A stretch of 64,000 bases of DNA. It comes from Lentimicrobium saccharophilum (GTDB lineage: Bacteria; Bacteroidota; Bacteroidia; Bacteroidales; Lentimicrobiaceae). The DNA lies in the NCBI RefSeq assembly GCF_001192835.1, contig NZ_DF968182.1, positions 2,389,113 through 2,453,112 on the forward strand, read 5' to 3'. The position numbers were made by a program, and so were the translations under genes. Below, piece by piece: positions 63,941 to 64,000 of this stretch. Each line of letters starts with the position of its first letter. The first letter of the stretch is position 1. A model generated the notes under the pieces. It had not been told where the DNA came from. It searched no databases and was given only the letters and a program-made list of their open reading frames with translations.

Positions 63941-64000
63941 ATCTGGAAATTCATCGTTTAGTTTACAAATTGCTACAGCGATTCTTCCCGAAGCGAGGCT

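Overview
The window looks like chromosomal DNA of a member of the phylum Bacteroidota, probably from the Bacteroidales/Marinilabiliales neighbourhood. This is an inference from four things: several secreted proteins end in a type IX secretion (T9SS) C-terminal sorting domain; promoter-like sites of the Bacteroidota form (TTG, 19-20 bp, TAnnTTTG) occur; translation starts mostly lack strong Shine-Dalgarno sequences; and menaquinone synthesis sits beside GH29 and GH92 glycan hydrolases. There is no phage, plasmid or CRISPR signature. The clearest mobile DNA is two copies of one IS4-family insertion sequence and a small GxxExxY cassette bounded by inverted repeats.

Layout. 1-6.5 kb: a secreted subtilisin with a T9SS tail, then an aspartic protease overlapping a secreted protein with four CBM48-like glycogen-binding repeats. 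6.5-11.6 kb: a minus-strand run of small metabolic or stress genes (membrane protein, DUF3795, OsmC, three GNAT acetyltransferases, a small YciI-like protein, PhzF). 12.4-16.2 kb: a TrkH potassium transporter followed by a KdpD/KdpE-like two-component system. 16.5-17.9 kb: decayed tandem copies of a DUF1801 gene tail, interleaved with one intact and one deleted GxxExxY cassette. 18-20 kb: DUF2200, a DUF6265-YciI-like fusion, a VOC protein, and tRNA-Asn with its own promoter and terminator. 20.6-37.2 kb: a surface/secretome region with two BNR/propeller-type T9SS proteins (one N-terminally truncated), four paralogous fibre-like proteins sharing an N-terminal module, and a beta-helix T9SS protein.

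37.4-44.6 kb is a tightly packed menaquinone operon (thioesterase, menF, menD, menB, menA, menC, menE), mostly joined by ATGA overlaps or very short gaps, ended by an 18-bp-stem hairpin. Then come serS and a large TPR protein. 48.5-63.1 kb is bracketed by two IS copies, identical in transposase and in opposite orientation. Between them lie rsmA, a polysaccharide flippase, GH92 and GH29 glycosidases, a NagB/PIG-L fusion, a GNAT protein and a family 2 glycosyltransferase. An SDR oxidoreductase closes the window.

Functionally the window mixes core genes (tRNA, serS, rsmA, menaquinone) with envelope and secretome genes (T9SS cargo, fibre-like proteins, flippase, glycosyltransferase, glycan hydrolases). 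The most unusual items are the IR-bounded GxxExxY cassette, the four-member fibre family in which two members keep a duplicated promoter, the TrkH plus KdpDE-like pairing, and the aspartic protease/tandem CBM48 pair. All functions are inferred from sequence motifs read by eye; no database search was run.
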